In this document: positions 24,159 through 35,158 of the stretch, piece by piece | Layout of the letters: every line of letters begins with the position of its first letter | Numbering within the stretch: position 1 is the stretch's first letter | Assembly: GCF_040712315.1 (NCBI RefSeq) | Contig: NC_134013.1 | Location: 4,809,001-4,873,000 of the forward strand | DNA: 64,000 bases | From: Castanea sativa | Taxonomy: Eukaryota; Streptophyta; Magnoliopsida; Fagales; Fagaceae | Direction: 5' to 3' | The notes under the pieces: model-generated | Seen by the model: only the letters and a program-made list of their open reading frames with translations | Told to the model about the DNA's origin: nothing | The model's database searches: none | Translations under genes and position numbers: made by a program

Positions 24159-26716
24159 CTAGAAGGTTGCCCGCGCGTTGCGCGGATAATGCTGTAAGCT
24201 TTTATGTAAAATGGTTTTTGAAATTTTTGTACATATATTATAACATAAATGGTAGATATTTTCATTGCTAAAATCACCTACAATTATAGTAGAAATTTCA
24301 GAGCATGTAGGCATATTTTGTTGTCTACCATCAGTTGATCGTAAACCAATTAATTGCAAGCATACATTATGCATATCAAACTCCTTGAACCTGTCCCTTG
24401 TCATACGAAATGTCTAACCAAGGCATTGACCCTATGAAGCATCTTCAGTTGATCGTAAACTAATTAATTGTAAGCATACATTATGCATATCAAACTCCTT
24501 GAACCTGTCCCTTGTCATACAAAATGTCTAACTAAGGCATTGACCCTAAGAAGCATCTTCAATAATATTTTAACTATAGCAGTGCTAAGGTTGCATAGTG
24601 ATTCATGTCTAGGCAAAACAACAAACACACTTTGATATTGTCAAGGCTCTTGCGGACAGTCGTACATGATACTTGACCAATAAATAAATAAAACAAGTAG
24701 TTTCAATGATGATTGAGGTAAACATGATTCAACATATTTAACAATTTTTTAACCACCGCACACCCTTGGTGCAATGCTCACTCCACAAGTATAAGTACTT
24801 ATGGCGTGTGGGAGGCAAGAGTCGGAGTTCAAGTTTCCAGGAGGGACCTTCACACACATATACACTTAGATTAGGCTAGAATAGAAATTATATCTTCTAT
24901 AAAAAAATAAAAATAAATAAATAAATAAATTTTTTTAACAAAGGTGTGCCAGTATAATATATTTAACAATTTTTTAATACCATTTTGAGTTTATATAGAT
25001 TCTAGGCTAGCCTTCAAATAATGGAGACACCACATAATTTTTTTTCTGACCACTTAGTTCTTAATTTGTACATTTGGGGTTCTATTGTTTCTTTCTTTGT
25101 TCTTATTTTTAACAATTGAGTTTCTATCATTTAGTAGGACATAGAATATGTGTAGATTGTGGTGATTATTTTAAAAATTTGCTACCAAATAATACTTAAC
25201 CCCTCAATAGATAAAAGAAAATTATTCACCTAAAAATAATAACTTCTTTCTTACCCGTAGCTAATTTAATTTGTTTCATTTATGTCAATTATATAGGCTA
25301 CTACATCATACAACCAAATAAAAATTATAAATTTTCTGTCAAGCATTTTATCAAATACTATGGATTCAAAATGAAATATATGATTACTCTTGGGCTCTTT
25401 GCACTTTGAATCCCACAAAAGTTTTGCCTCCATTGGCGCTATGAATGTGACCCAATCCATAGAGATACATGTATTTGTGCTCCGACTACATGTGGCTTGG
25501 AGGAGCTTGACTTATTGATTAAGCTTGATTTATTGATTAAGCTTCTTCCTCATTGATCTTTCTACCTGCCCAACAAAACCAAATTAGTTACTTAACCTGT
25601 CTTTGCCTTAGGGTCTAAATATTACCCAATTCAACTAATTTTCTTAATCACATCCTCATGCAACATATTTAAATCACTCACCAAAAGCCAAATCATAAAT
25701 TACAAAAATAGTGTGGCTCAGTAAAAATCTCAACCAGTAAACAGTTCAAATGAAAAGAAACAAACCACCATCTAGTTCGATTATCAAAAACCCATTACCA
25801 AACAACAACAAAGAATGAACAAATTGAGCATTAGTATTTGGTACCTCTTAGATACTGAAGAAGGGTTTGATAAATTAGGGGCTGGTGGCATTTTCTCCTT
25901 GTGTTTAGTTACTTTAGTCCCTGGCCAAAACATGGTAAAGTTGAAGCTTCAATCTACCCAAGTCTATCTTCCCTTAAACATTGCAAACCGCAAACTTAGT
26001 ATCCCAAATAAAATTTTGAAAAAAAAAAAAAATTGAAAGAAAGAAACAAAGAGAAAGAGTTGGCAATATTTATTTATTTACAGACACTAAGAAATGAGTT
26101 TTTGTCTATGAACTCAAAGAGGAATCGTTGATCCATCAATATATAATTTTCAAAAGAAATAGGTACAATAGTGTGCGTTTAATTGAAAGGGGAAGTGAAA
26201 GAGTTTTTTGTTTGTGTTTTTGCTAGAATAAGTGAAGAGTTAAGACTTAAGAGACGTAGAAAGAACTGAAGAGTTAAGAAAGAGAATGAATGAAATTTAA
26301 AAAATTTAAGATGACTTTGATCTCAATAGAAATTACTTGGAAAGTATAATATTATTGTAAAGCTGTAATAGTGCAAAGCTTGGTCTCACTTTGCCAGGTG
26401 CTTATCCATAGTGTGCATTTAAATTTGAATGGGGAAGTGAAAGTTTTTTTTTTTTTGTCCGGAAGAAGTGAATAGTCTTTTTTTTTTTTTTTTTTTTTTT
26501 TATGGAAAGAAGTGAAGAGTTAGGAGAGAGGAAGAAGTGAATTGGTTTTTGATGAAGCAATAAGTGCTAAACATAAAAGCTGCATTGTTTTAATTTTTGA
26601 AGTTGGAAAACATCATTTCATAATAAAGAGGATTGCAAAGAACTCATATAGAGCGCCACATGGCAAAACCTCATGCACTCTCGCATGAGGTCTCTGCTTT
26701 TTTATATATATATTGA
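24159..26716 (-). mobile_element. Complete non-autonomous Helitron, 2558 bp
   Basis: Read on the minus strand, the element starts with TCAATATATATATAAA at 26716. A subterminal GCAGAGACCTCATGC block follows, and the element ends with hairpin CCGCGC-aac-GCGCGG, then GGCAACCTT and CTAG at 24159. The flanks are A on the 5' side (T at 26717 on plus) and T on the 3' side (A at 24158 on plus), the expected A-T target without duplication. No Rep/helicase frame or other convincing gene lies inside, so it was mobilised in trans. It contains a 114 bp tandem duplication near its 3' end. It inserted between the two amylase genes. Confidence 0.9.
24331..24558 (-). repeat. 114 bp tandem duplication inside the Helitron
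   Basis: Two near-identical units, 24331-24444 and 24445-24558, each begin tcagttgatcgtaaac and end with gaagcatct. They differ at a handful of bases. Confidence 0.85.
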
Positions 26717-26974
26717 TTTAAAAGTTTAAGTTTAACATTTATTATTGTTACTCTCCTTTCGATCCACATGAGCGTAACATTTCAATCTATTTGGTCCATT
26801 TCAGGTCACTTTAGTCCACTTTGGTTCATTTCAGTCTAATATGGTCTATTTAAAAGGATAATTTTTTCTTAATTAAAAATAAAAGGATAAGATTAATTCA
26901 AATAAAGACATGAACTACAATCTAGCTGAGTAACTCATTTGGAAAGGAAAGGAACAAGGTAATATTATCCAACA

Positions 26975-27062
26975 TGAAAAAAAAAAATTTTATCTTACCA
27001 ACAAATGGGACGAAGTTGCCCTGACATTGTTACAATCCAATATGACATTATATATTATCTAA
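26975..27062 (+). repeat. Left part of the minisatellite upstream of amylase copy B
   Basis: Phrases accaacaaatg, gacattgttac and ccaatatgacatt match the repeat units at 20370-20620 and 29330-29700. The LINE remnant interrupts the array here. About 260 bp of plain AT-rich DNA lies between this block and the Helitron. Confidence 0.5.
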
Positions 27063-29327
27063 TATAATGTTTTTCTTTTTTCTTTTCTTTTTTCTTTTTT
27101 TTTTTGAGAAAGGGAGCTATAATATTTATAAATGTTAGCCATGTCGGCTAAAGTTACAGCTAAAAGTTGGGGGGGATCATCCTCCATCCACACCAACTGA
27201 GAACTAACATGTCTAGCTAAATGATGAGCAGCATAATTTACCTTGCCTTCTAACATGAGAGAAACTACAAAAAGGAAAATGGGTAATTACAGCTTACTCA
27301 CTTGTGGTTTGCCTCAAATTTAACTTATCCACCTATGATTTCATTTTTGACACTTTATCCACTCGTGGTTCATTCCGTCTATGCTCCGTAACCCACCTTT
27401 AATTATTCTGTTACTCTAACACGTTTCATCAAAAAACCAAACAAGAAATCAGATCAAACGCTCCTTTCCCACGCACTCTCTCATGCTTGCTCACCCATTC
27501 TAAACCCTTGATTCTACATTGCTACCTACCTGATTTTTAGACTGAGAAATTGACTGGGTTTTGTTTGTGCAAGAACACCAAGGAAGGAGACCCCCTTCCA
27601 ACTACATCTATGAAAAGTGAAACAAAGAAAAATAAGATTTTTTTACTTTTGTATTCTGATTAGTTTCTTTCCTAATAATAACGGAATGCACTCATATAGA
27701 ATTAAGCCTAACACAACCTGTAAGGCTACTTGGGTTGAATTCTTTTCTTTTTTTCTCTTTGACTTCGTTAAGTAGAGCTTCGATTTCCCAAGAATCAAAA
27801 CAACAATAATATTGAAGTTTCAAATTTTATTTTCCATTTTCACAGCATTCAAACAGAAACTTGGATTCAAACCCCCAAATGGGATTAATACAGCAATTAG
27901 GGCCAAGTAAATAAAATTTCATCACAGATTGAAATTCCAAAAAAAAAAAAGTTTCATTCTTTTTTCCATTTCCTTCATTTTCTTTGCAACCAAACAGTAA
28001 ATTTGACCCCCTAAAAAAGGATTAGATTTTTCAGTTTCCATTCTCTCCCATAGTTTTCTCAACAACCAAACACCAACTATGCTTAAAAAATTTTCATTTC
28101 CTTCATTTTCAATTTCCATTGAGCTAGCTACTTCATTTCTATTCTCCCCCTCAGTTTTCTCAGCAACCAAATACTAATAAGAAGAAGAGGAAAAAAAAAA
28201 ACTAATTTTTCGAAGGTTTTCTCGGAAACCAAATAGAGGGTCAAAAAGAGAGAGTTGTGAAATAAGAAAAGTACCGAAGGAGAAATAAGGTGGGTCTTCT
28301 TCCTTGGTGTCCTTTCACAAACAAACCCAGTCGATTTCTTGGTCTAAAAATCAGGTGGGTAGCAATGTAGAATCAAGGGTTTAGAATGGGTGAGCAAGCA
28401 TGAGCGAGGGTGTGGGAGAAGAGTGTTTGATCTAATTTCTTATTTGATTTTTTGATGAAACGTGTTAGAGTAACGGAATAATTAGAGCTGGGTTACGGAG
28501 CATAGACGAAATCAATCACGGGTGGGTAAAGTGTCAAAAATGAAATCATAAATGGGTAAATTAAATTTGAAGCATACCACAAGTGAGTAAGCTGTAATTA
28601 CCTCAAAAGAAAATAATGCAAATAGGAGTTTTGCTTCTTCCACTAGGTGTCTGTGACTTGCAAATGAGATGTCCTCACTGATCAATGCCTTAATCACAAT
28701 CTTTGAATCTCCCTCCACCACAACAAATGAGATACCTAATTCAGCAGCAAAATTGAGAGCCTTGACCGCTACCATTGCTTCAAGTGCAGCAACGGAATTG
28801 GGAAGTGGAACTTTTTCTGCCATAGAAGCTATAATCTAACCCTTCTCGTCACGAATAATCACTCCAACTCCAGCCATATTATCCTCTCTAAAAACAGCTC
28901 CATCAAAGTTCACTTTGAGGCAGGTAGGATCAAGGGACTTCCATTTGATGTGTTGGGGAGGCCGTGTCACACAATCTGGTGGCTTTGGGGGGATTGCACG
29001 AATGAAGGCTGATAATGCAACAAGAGCATCAGGCATCACATGTTCCACGGGGAAAGGTTTGGTACTAGTCCTCAACTAGTTTCTGCGGAACCAAATAGTC
29101 CATGAGATTTGTGCAAACAGCTCTAAATTCATATTTTCTTTGCTCAGATATTGTACCAAGTCTATGAAACTTGAAAACTGAGTTGAAGCCCAAAAATTCC
29201 AACAAGGATTTGAATTCCAAACAAGATCCAAAAGAGGGTATTGCCAAAGAGCATGGAGGACATCCTCTGGATCATGATGGCAATGATCGCATGAATCATC
29301 AATTAAAACTTTCCTCTTCGCCAAATA
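27063..29327 (-). mobile_element. 5'-truncated L1-type LINE remnant with RNase H domain
   Basis: On the minus strand the remnant first shows a reverse-transcriptase zinc-binding segment (CDHCHHDPEDVLHALW, about 29290-29240). An RNase H domain follows: VNFDGAVF with the first Asp, LEAMVAVKAL with the Glu, VVVEGDSK with the second Asp. After the insertion at 27280-28604 comes the AAHHLARHV end. An A-rich tail (a T-rich run on plus, 27068-27105) marks the 3' end. The frame has in-frame stops at 29076-29078 and 28836-28838 and a frameshift near 27255, so it is dead. Most of the reverse transcriptase is missing, as is usual for 5'-truncated LINE insertions. Confidence 0.85.
27280..28604. mobile_element. 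Long-TIR Mutator-like element nested in the LINE
   Basis: Terminal inverted repeats of about 315 bp (27280-27595 and 28289-28604) share GGTAATTACAGCTTACTCAC at the tips and long inner blocks, such as ttctacattgctacc and cctgatttttag. Flanking nonamers aaaggaaaa (27271-27279) and aaaagaaaa (28605-28613) agree at 8 of 9 positions, fitting the 9 bp target duplication of Mutator elements. The central 690 bp is AT-rich and has no transposase. The element splits the RNase H domain of the LINE, so it is the younger insertion. Confidence 0.8.
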
Positions 29328-29329
29328 AT

Positions 29330-29579
29330 GTTGGTACTATACAATGTAACTATATAAAAAATTAAAAATTAAAAAAATTAGGTTACCAACAACAAATGTG
29401 ATGTAGTTATTAATACTATACTATTATAAGTAACTTTATTATTGTCAAAGTGACGTTTGTACTATCCAATGCGACTATATAAAGAATATAAATTAAAAAT
29501 TAAAAAAGTATCAATAAATGTAATGTAGTTACCATTATATGTGACATTGTTACTATTCAATGAGACTTTATAAAGAATA

Positions 29580-29621
<42 letters not shown>

Positions 29622-29700
29622 GCTACTAATGCTTGTGACGTAGCTACCATCATATGCGATTTTGTTACTATCCAATGTAATGTTACAATGACATGTTTTA
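29330..29700 (+). repeat. Right part of the minisatellite upstream of amylase copy B
   Basis: Several diverged units with phrases aaatgtgatgtag, tgtgacattgttactat, caatg(t/c)gactatata and aaagaatata. A pure TA run (29582-29618) is embedded. It corresponds to the array upstream of copy A. Confidence 0.6.
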
Positions 29701-30235
29701 TTATGCTACCTACTTAAAATGTGTAGGTAAATTTATAATTTTCCTCTTTTGAACACAATTATAAGAATGTCAACTAAATTTTTTTTGAAAATATTTGTTC
29801 TTCATTTGTCCCTTTGATTTTTGTTCATTTGATCAATATTTCCTTAGCGAGAATTTATCATAGAATTTCTAAAACCCACTACATCCATTTAATTGGATGG
29901 ATTCTGTTTTACCATATCCTCAACATTTAAACAAAGGTTAACTAGTTTCTTAAAAAAACAGGGGTTTCTACCACCAATTTCTTATCTATTCAACATATCT
30001 CCGGTTTTGGTCTAAATATTTTCACCCATAGATATTTCTCGGTCTCTCATTCTATGACTGTCTTTATTATTTATCCTTAGAATATTCCTTACTACGGAAT
30101 TTTCATTTCTACTTTGGTCTTAACATCTTTCCTTAACGATATCAAAAGGGAAAGAAGAAAAAAAATCCTTAACGTACAGACCATCAAACGTGTAATTTCA
30201 GCACCTAGTGAAATTCCAAACCAGAAAGTGATGCC
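29701..30235. promoter_or_regulatory. Upstream region of alpha-amylase copy B
   Basis: No gene. The last 100 bp (acgtacagaccatcaaacgtg, then cagcacctagtgaaattcc) is conserved with the same position upstream of copy A, and is probably the core promoter region. Confidence 0.4.
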
Positions 30236-30242
30236 TATATAA
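30236..30242 (+). promoter_or_regulatory. TATA box of alpha-amylase copy B
   Basis: TATATAA lies 33 bp before the ATG at 30275, in the same conserved gatgcctatataa context as in copy A. Confidence 0.6.
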
Positions 30243-30274
30243 TAAGAGAGAAGCATCCACTAACTCCAGCACCA

Positions 30275-33002
30275 ATGAAGCCCATGAATCATCTGACTTC
30301 ACTCAGTCTCTGTGTTTCTCTATCACCCTCCCTTGCAGTCACTGCAGCAATTCTATTTCAGGTAATTGCATGCACCCACTTACTATATATATCTTTTCTA
30401 TGTACTGAGAGAGATGTACCGGATATATGCATCCTCTTTGAGTTGTTACGGGACACGCTGTGAGAAAGATGATGCATATATTCGATAAATAAGATAATTA
30501 TTGGTACATGTACATGTTGCTGTGGTATGTGAGTTAATTTTGATTGATATGACAGGGTTTCAACTGGGAATCAAGTAATAAAAGAGGATGGTACAACTCA
30601 CTGAAGAAATGTATTCCTGAGCTTGCAAATGCCGGAATCACTCATGTCTGGCTTCCTCCTCCCTCTCAATCTGTTGCATCCCAGGGTATCTCTTATTTCT
30701 TCTTCTGCAATTTCATTTCCTTAAACTGGGACATAAGTTGGTCCAACTTGTTTTGCTATAAGGTTAGTTGATCACATGTTGTACCAAGTTATGCCATATA
30801 TAATGGTACTAGTTTTGGTTATCTTGTTTATTAGCTATAGCATCTTGAGTAGGGGTTCAAAATTTGGCTTGGCTGGGTTAATTCTTTTTTCATTTCCATA
30901 GTACATAACTGCAATGAAGTCCTATTAATTCCAATATAAAATATCTATTCCAAGGACATGCCAAAAATCTGCTTTGTGTAGGCCTTGTTTGGTCCAAGCC
31001 CATAATGGCTTATTAATTTATTTTTGGCCTGAGTTCTTGAGGCATTTATAAGTTGATGGAATTTCGAGCACATATAGATATACACAAAAGCTAAGTTGTT
31101 TGAATTTTTTTTAACTAACAGAACACTCAAGAGTGAGAGCTCTTCTTGCTCGGGCCATTTGAAGCTTATTGAAGCAAGTGTTACATAGGTATTCGTGTTT
31201 GGGGTTTCTTTCAACAAGTTGTTTGGAAGATTCCAATGTGGTGAAATTTTTCTTGAGGTAATCTTGTATTTCTCCAAGATTGTTGTGTAAGCTCAAGTTG
31301 TGAAATAGAACTTGAGTAGAAGCCATTGTAACTATGTCTATGGATGTAGGCTTAGTGCAGAACCATGTAAATTTTGTGTGCATTGTGTATGCCTTCTAAT
31401 GTTTGATGATTTGTGTCTTAGATTTTATATTACATATCTTGCTAGCTTAATTTTGGTATTTGTTGTGGCTAAGTAAATTCACACCTGGTTGACAATATTG
31501 GTTTAGATTTTGCTCTCACTAAGAAGTGAGTAGTCGTTCCCAATATGCTGTGCCTCTATCACATTCCTGGGGAATGCGTGATTGTCTAATTATGGTTATT
31601 TTTATCATCCATATGTTGCCAATTTTGGGTTCTGATTATAGAACAGCTAAGATATGCTCAATCTAAATGTAGGTTGTTTCCTTGCTTGATTTATTCTAGG
31701 ATACATGCCCGGAAGGCTATATGATCTTGATGCCTCAAAATATGGATCTAAGGAGGAATTGAAGTCACTGATTGCTGCTCTCCATGAGAAAGGAATTAAA
31801 GTCCTTGCTGACATAGTGATAAACCACAGAACTGCTGAGAAGCAAGATGAGAGAGGAATATGGTGCATCTTTGAAGGTGGAACTCCAGATGGACGTCTTG
31901 ATTGGGGGCCATCCTCCATTTGCAAGGATGATGCAGCCTATTCTGATGGCTCAGGGAATCTTGACACTGGAGAGGACTTTGGTGCTGCACCTGACATTGA
32001 TCATCTTAATCCACAGGTACAAAAAGAGTTAACAGAGTGGATGAATTGGTTAAAGACTGAAATTGGATATGATGGATGGCGTTTTGATTTTGTGAAAGGA
32101 TATTCCCCCAGTATAACAAAAATTTATATGGAACAAACTAAACCAGAATTTGCAGTTGGGGAGTATTGGAATTCTCTTTCCTATGGGGATGATCAAAAGC
32201 CTAATTTCAACCAGGATGCACACCGTGGTGTGGTAGCTGATTGGATTCAGGCTGCTGGTGGGGCTATCACCGCATTTGATTTCACAACCAAAGGGATTCT
32301 TCAAGCAGCTGTGGAAGGGGAATTATGGCGGTTAAAGGACACGAATGGAAAGCCACCAGGACTGATTGGAATAAAGCCAGAAAATGCTGTGACATTTATT
32401 GAAAATCATGATACTGGGTCTACTCAAAACCATTGGCCATTCCCCTCAGATAAAGTCATGCAGGGATATGCTTACATTCTCACCCATCCTGGCATCCCAA
32501 CCATAGTAATTTCTATTTCCCAATTTTATTTGTTTTATATATTTTTTCATTCTAAATGATAGAATAGTCTACATGTGGCCAACCAGATTTAGTTTGTTAA
32601 GAACTTATAATTGGACCTAAAGGTTTTGGGATTAAGGTTTAGTTGTTGTTATTGTTGTATATACTTTTTCATTCTATAGATGGCTAATAATCCTTATGGA
32701 AATATATATACTTTTGCTGGCTGAAAGAGATTGTTTTTGTGTTGTGGCAGTTCTATGATCACTTCTTTGATTGGGGTCTAAAGGATGAGATAAGCAAATT
32801 GACTGCAATTAGATCAAGAAATGGGATCTATGCCAAAAGCACTGTGAATATTTTAGCTTCTGATGCTGATTTATATATGGCTGCGATTGATGACAAGATC
32901 ATTATGAAGATTGGGCCAAAGATGGATCTTGGAAACCTTGTTCCCTCAAATTTCCAGGTTTCTGCCTCTGGCAATGACTACGCTGTGTGGGAGAAAAAGT
33001 GA
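30275..33002 (+). CDS. Secreted alpha-amylase, AMY1 type, copy B (intact)
   Basis: Endo-acting GH13 alpha-amylase (EC 3.2.1.1) for starch breakdown, closest by memory to Arabidopsis AMY1, the secreted class. Exons are 30275-30361, 30556-30685, 31700-32505 and 32751-33002, joined in frame for 424 aa, the usual length. Residues 1 to about 23 form a hydrophobic signal peptide. The mature start AAILFQGFNWES is typical. The barrel motifs are all present: [17 protein letters not shown] (nucleophile Asp), FAVGEYW (acid/base Glu) and [19 protein letters not shown] (transition-state Asp). The C-terminal beta-sheet domain ends AVWEKK. It is the downstream member of a tandem pair. The promoter, intron positions and 3' flank match copy A. 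An AATAAA signal lies near 33028. Confidence 0.93.
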
Positions 33003-35158
33003 AGACTAGAAATGATTTTGTATAAAATAAATGCCAGAATGGTTCATGAAGCCTATTATTGTTAATTTGTTACAAATACATTTGTCTCTAATGAGTGTAA
33101 AGATCTCTACATGGATAGAATAAAATTTTACAGAAGCTTATTATAGATCAATTTGATCCACCCAGTCACTATTACTTCTGTGCTACAGTCCACCTTTTCT
33201 GCACAATTTCACAGCCTTCTCACTTTATCATTTGTGCAAACATAATATTAAAGTTGGTAGTATGAACATGGGGAAAAATTTGTTGGCTGACGTTTTTTTT
33301 TCGAGTAGTCTATTCATGATGGAAAAGATAAAATGAAAGTAAGTAGATCGACTATGAAGTTGATCATCTCAAGCCCCAGAAAAGTAGTACTAAAAGAAAG
33401 TGAACAAAAATCTGTTGTAGTAGTCCAGTCTTGGTGTGAATGGCTTAGGAGTTAGAACATCCCCATCTCAGAGAACTGCCATAACATTATATGAGCCATT
33501 GTTAATTCTCTATGTTTACTGTCTTGATTGCTTACTTGAGACCCCATATTTGAACCTTTGACTGGTCGCATTTGGTGGAAGACAATTGTCAAATCTTTAT
33601 TCTGTAAAAAAGAGGTGTAATGATGTAGCATGGTTGAGGGAGATGATGAGAGACACAGGAATGTCTGTTCAAGACTTGGCATCATTGAGGTGACTTCATT
33701 CGAGTAAATTAATAGAAACTTTTGTTTGAGTTAAGTGAATTTGAATACAAAATTATGGCAAGTTGGCAACCTTGGTCTTTATATATTGATTTTTAAAAAC
33801 TGATATCCTGTATCATATTTGTTTTCCCCAAAATAAGCAGACTTCTTTGCAATCTTGGGCTTAGAAAATACACATCACCCCAACTTACACTATTTTAAAT
33901 AAAGATGAAAACGAATTTCCATAATTTAAGGTAAATATATATTTTTTTAATTTGTAAAAAAGTTTTAAAAATAAAAAAAAACAAGTTCAAAATTTCACGA
34001 TTTATAATATGTTTTCAGTATACAGTTTATCCTCCACCAACAATTTTTCTTTAATTGATGTGTACTAATGCTTAAAAGGCAAAGTTGCTACTTTATGTGC
34101 TTTCATTAACTTAATTACTTAATTTAGCTTTGATTCAAATTCAACTGCAGAGATTGTTGGTCTAAATTAAAATGAAGTGACTTCCTATTAGTTGGCAGCA
34201 ATGATTTTCAGAACATAATTTTGGATGTTGGCTTAAAATCACATTGACACTCACTTCATTTTCTTACATCTCATGCCACCATGGACTTTTCCTAGCTAAT
34301 GTCACTTTCTTGTCCTATCATGTAAATTTGTCTAACAATAGCATCCAGTGAAACTACATTTTTCATAGTTATTGACATAACCTAGTATAATTAGTACATA
34401 ATTAAATTGGTATCAATAATAGACATATATGAAAGTGACGTGATTCTAATCACAACTATTTTTTAAAACATTCCAATTACAACTTGACATTTTTAACAAT
34501 TTGTTAAAAATACTATGAAATTTTGTCTAACATTAGCATTTACCTTCACAATAAAACATAAAAAGAGGATAGCTACCTATTTTTAGTAAAAAAAAAGACT
34601 TTCACTTCAGGCTGTTTTGAATGGATCCTTTCTATTTAGAGAAATACCTTTTGCTAAGCCGAATATTGAAAAATGATAAAAAAAATAAAAATAAAAAAAT
34701 GCGATCATTAAGTTAACAATAATTATTTTATGCATCATTTATCGAATGTAAACCTACATGATATACAACAATACATAAAATTGGGTAAAATTTAAATCTA
34801 CTATTTTAGCGTGCTAAACTTTCACGTGATTAAAAGTAAACACATGTTACCACGGTAACTGATCTAATACACCAGCCAAGAGCCGTGAGAAAAGGGTCCA
34901 TTTTTTCCCTCCGAAACCCGACCCATACCTTAACCCAGTTGTCAACCGGCTGTAGTCGGTTACCCTTCACCTATCCTTCCTCCATTTTTCAATCGAGAAA
35001 GTGAAAACCCTAAACAGTAACAGGTAACTAACAAACAAGAAGTCAACAAAGCAAACGCTCCAATTTCAAAATTCGAACTTGGCGCTTTTCACTTCCCCAT
35101 TTTCCCATTTCTCAGATTTCTCATCTCTCTCTCTCTCTCTCTAAGCAAGAAAGATTAC
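33003..35158. other. Intergenic region between amylase copy B and the Vid27-like gene
   Basis: The first 540 bp is the duplicated 3' flank of the amylase unit. The rest is AT-rich with no recognisable gene. The last 300 bp is richer in C and includes a CT-repeat (35124-35142) in the probable leader of the next gene. Confidence 0.5.
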
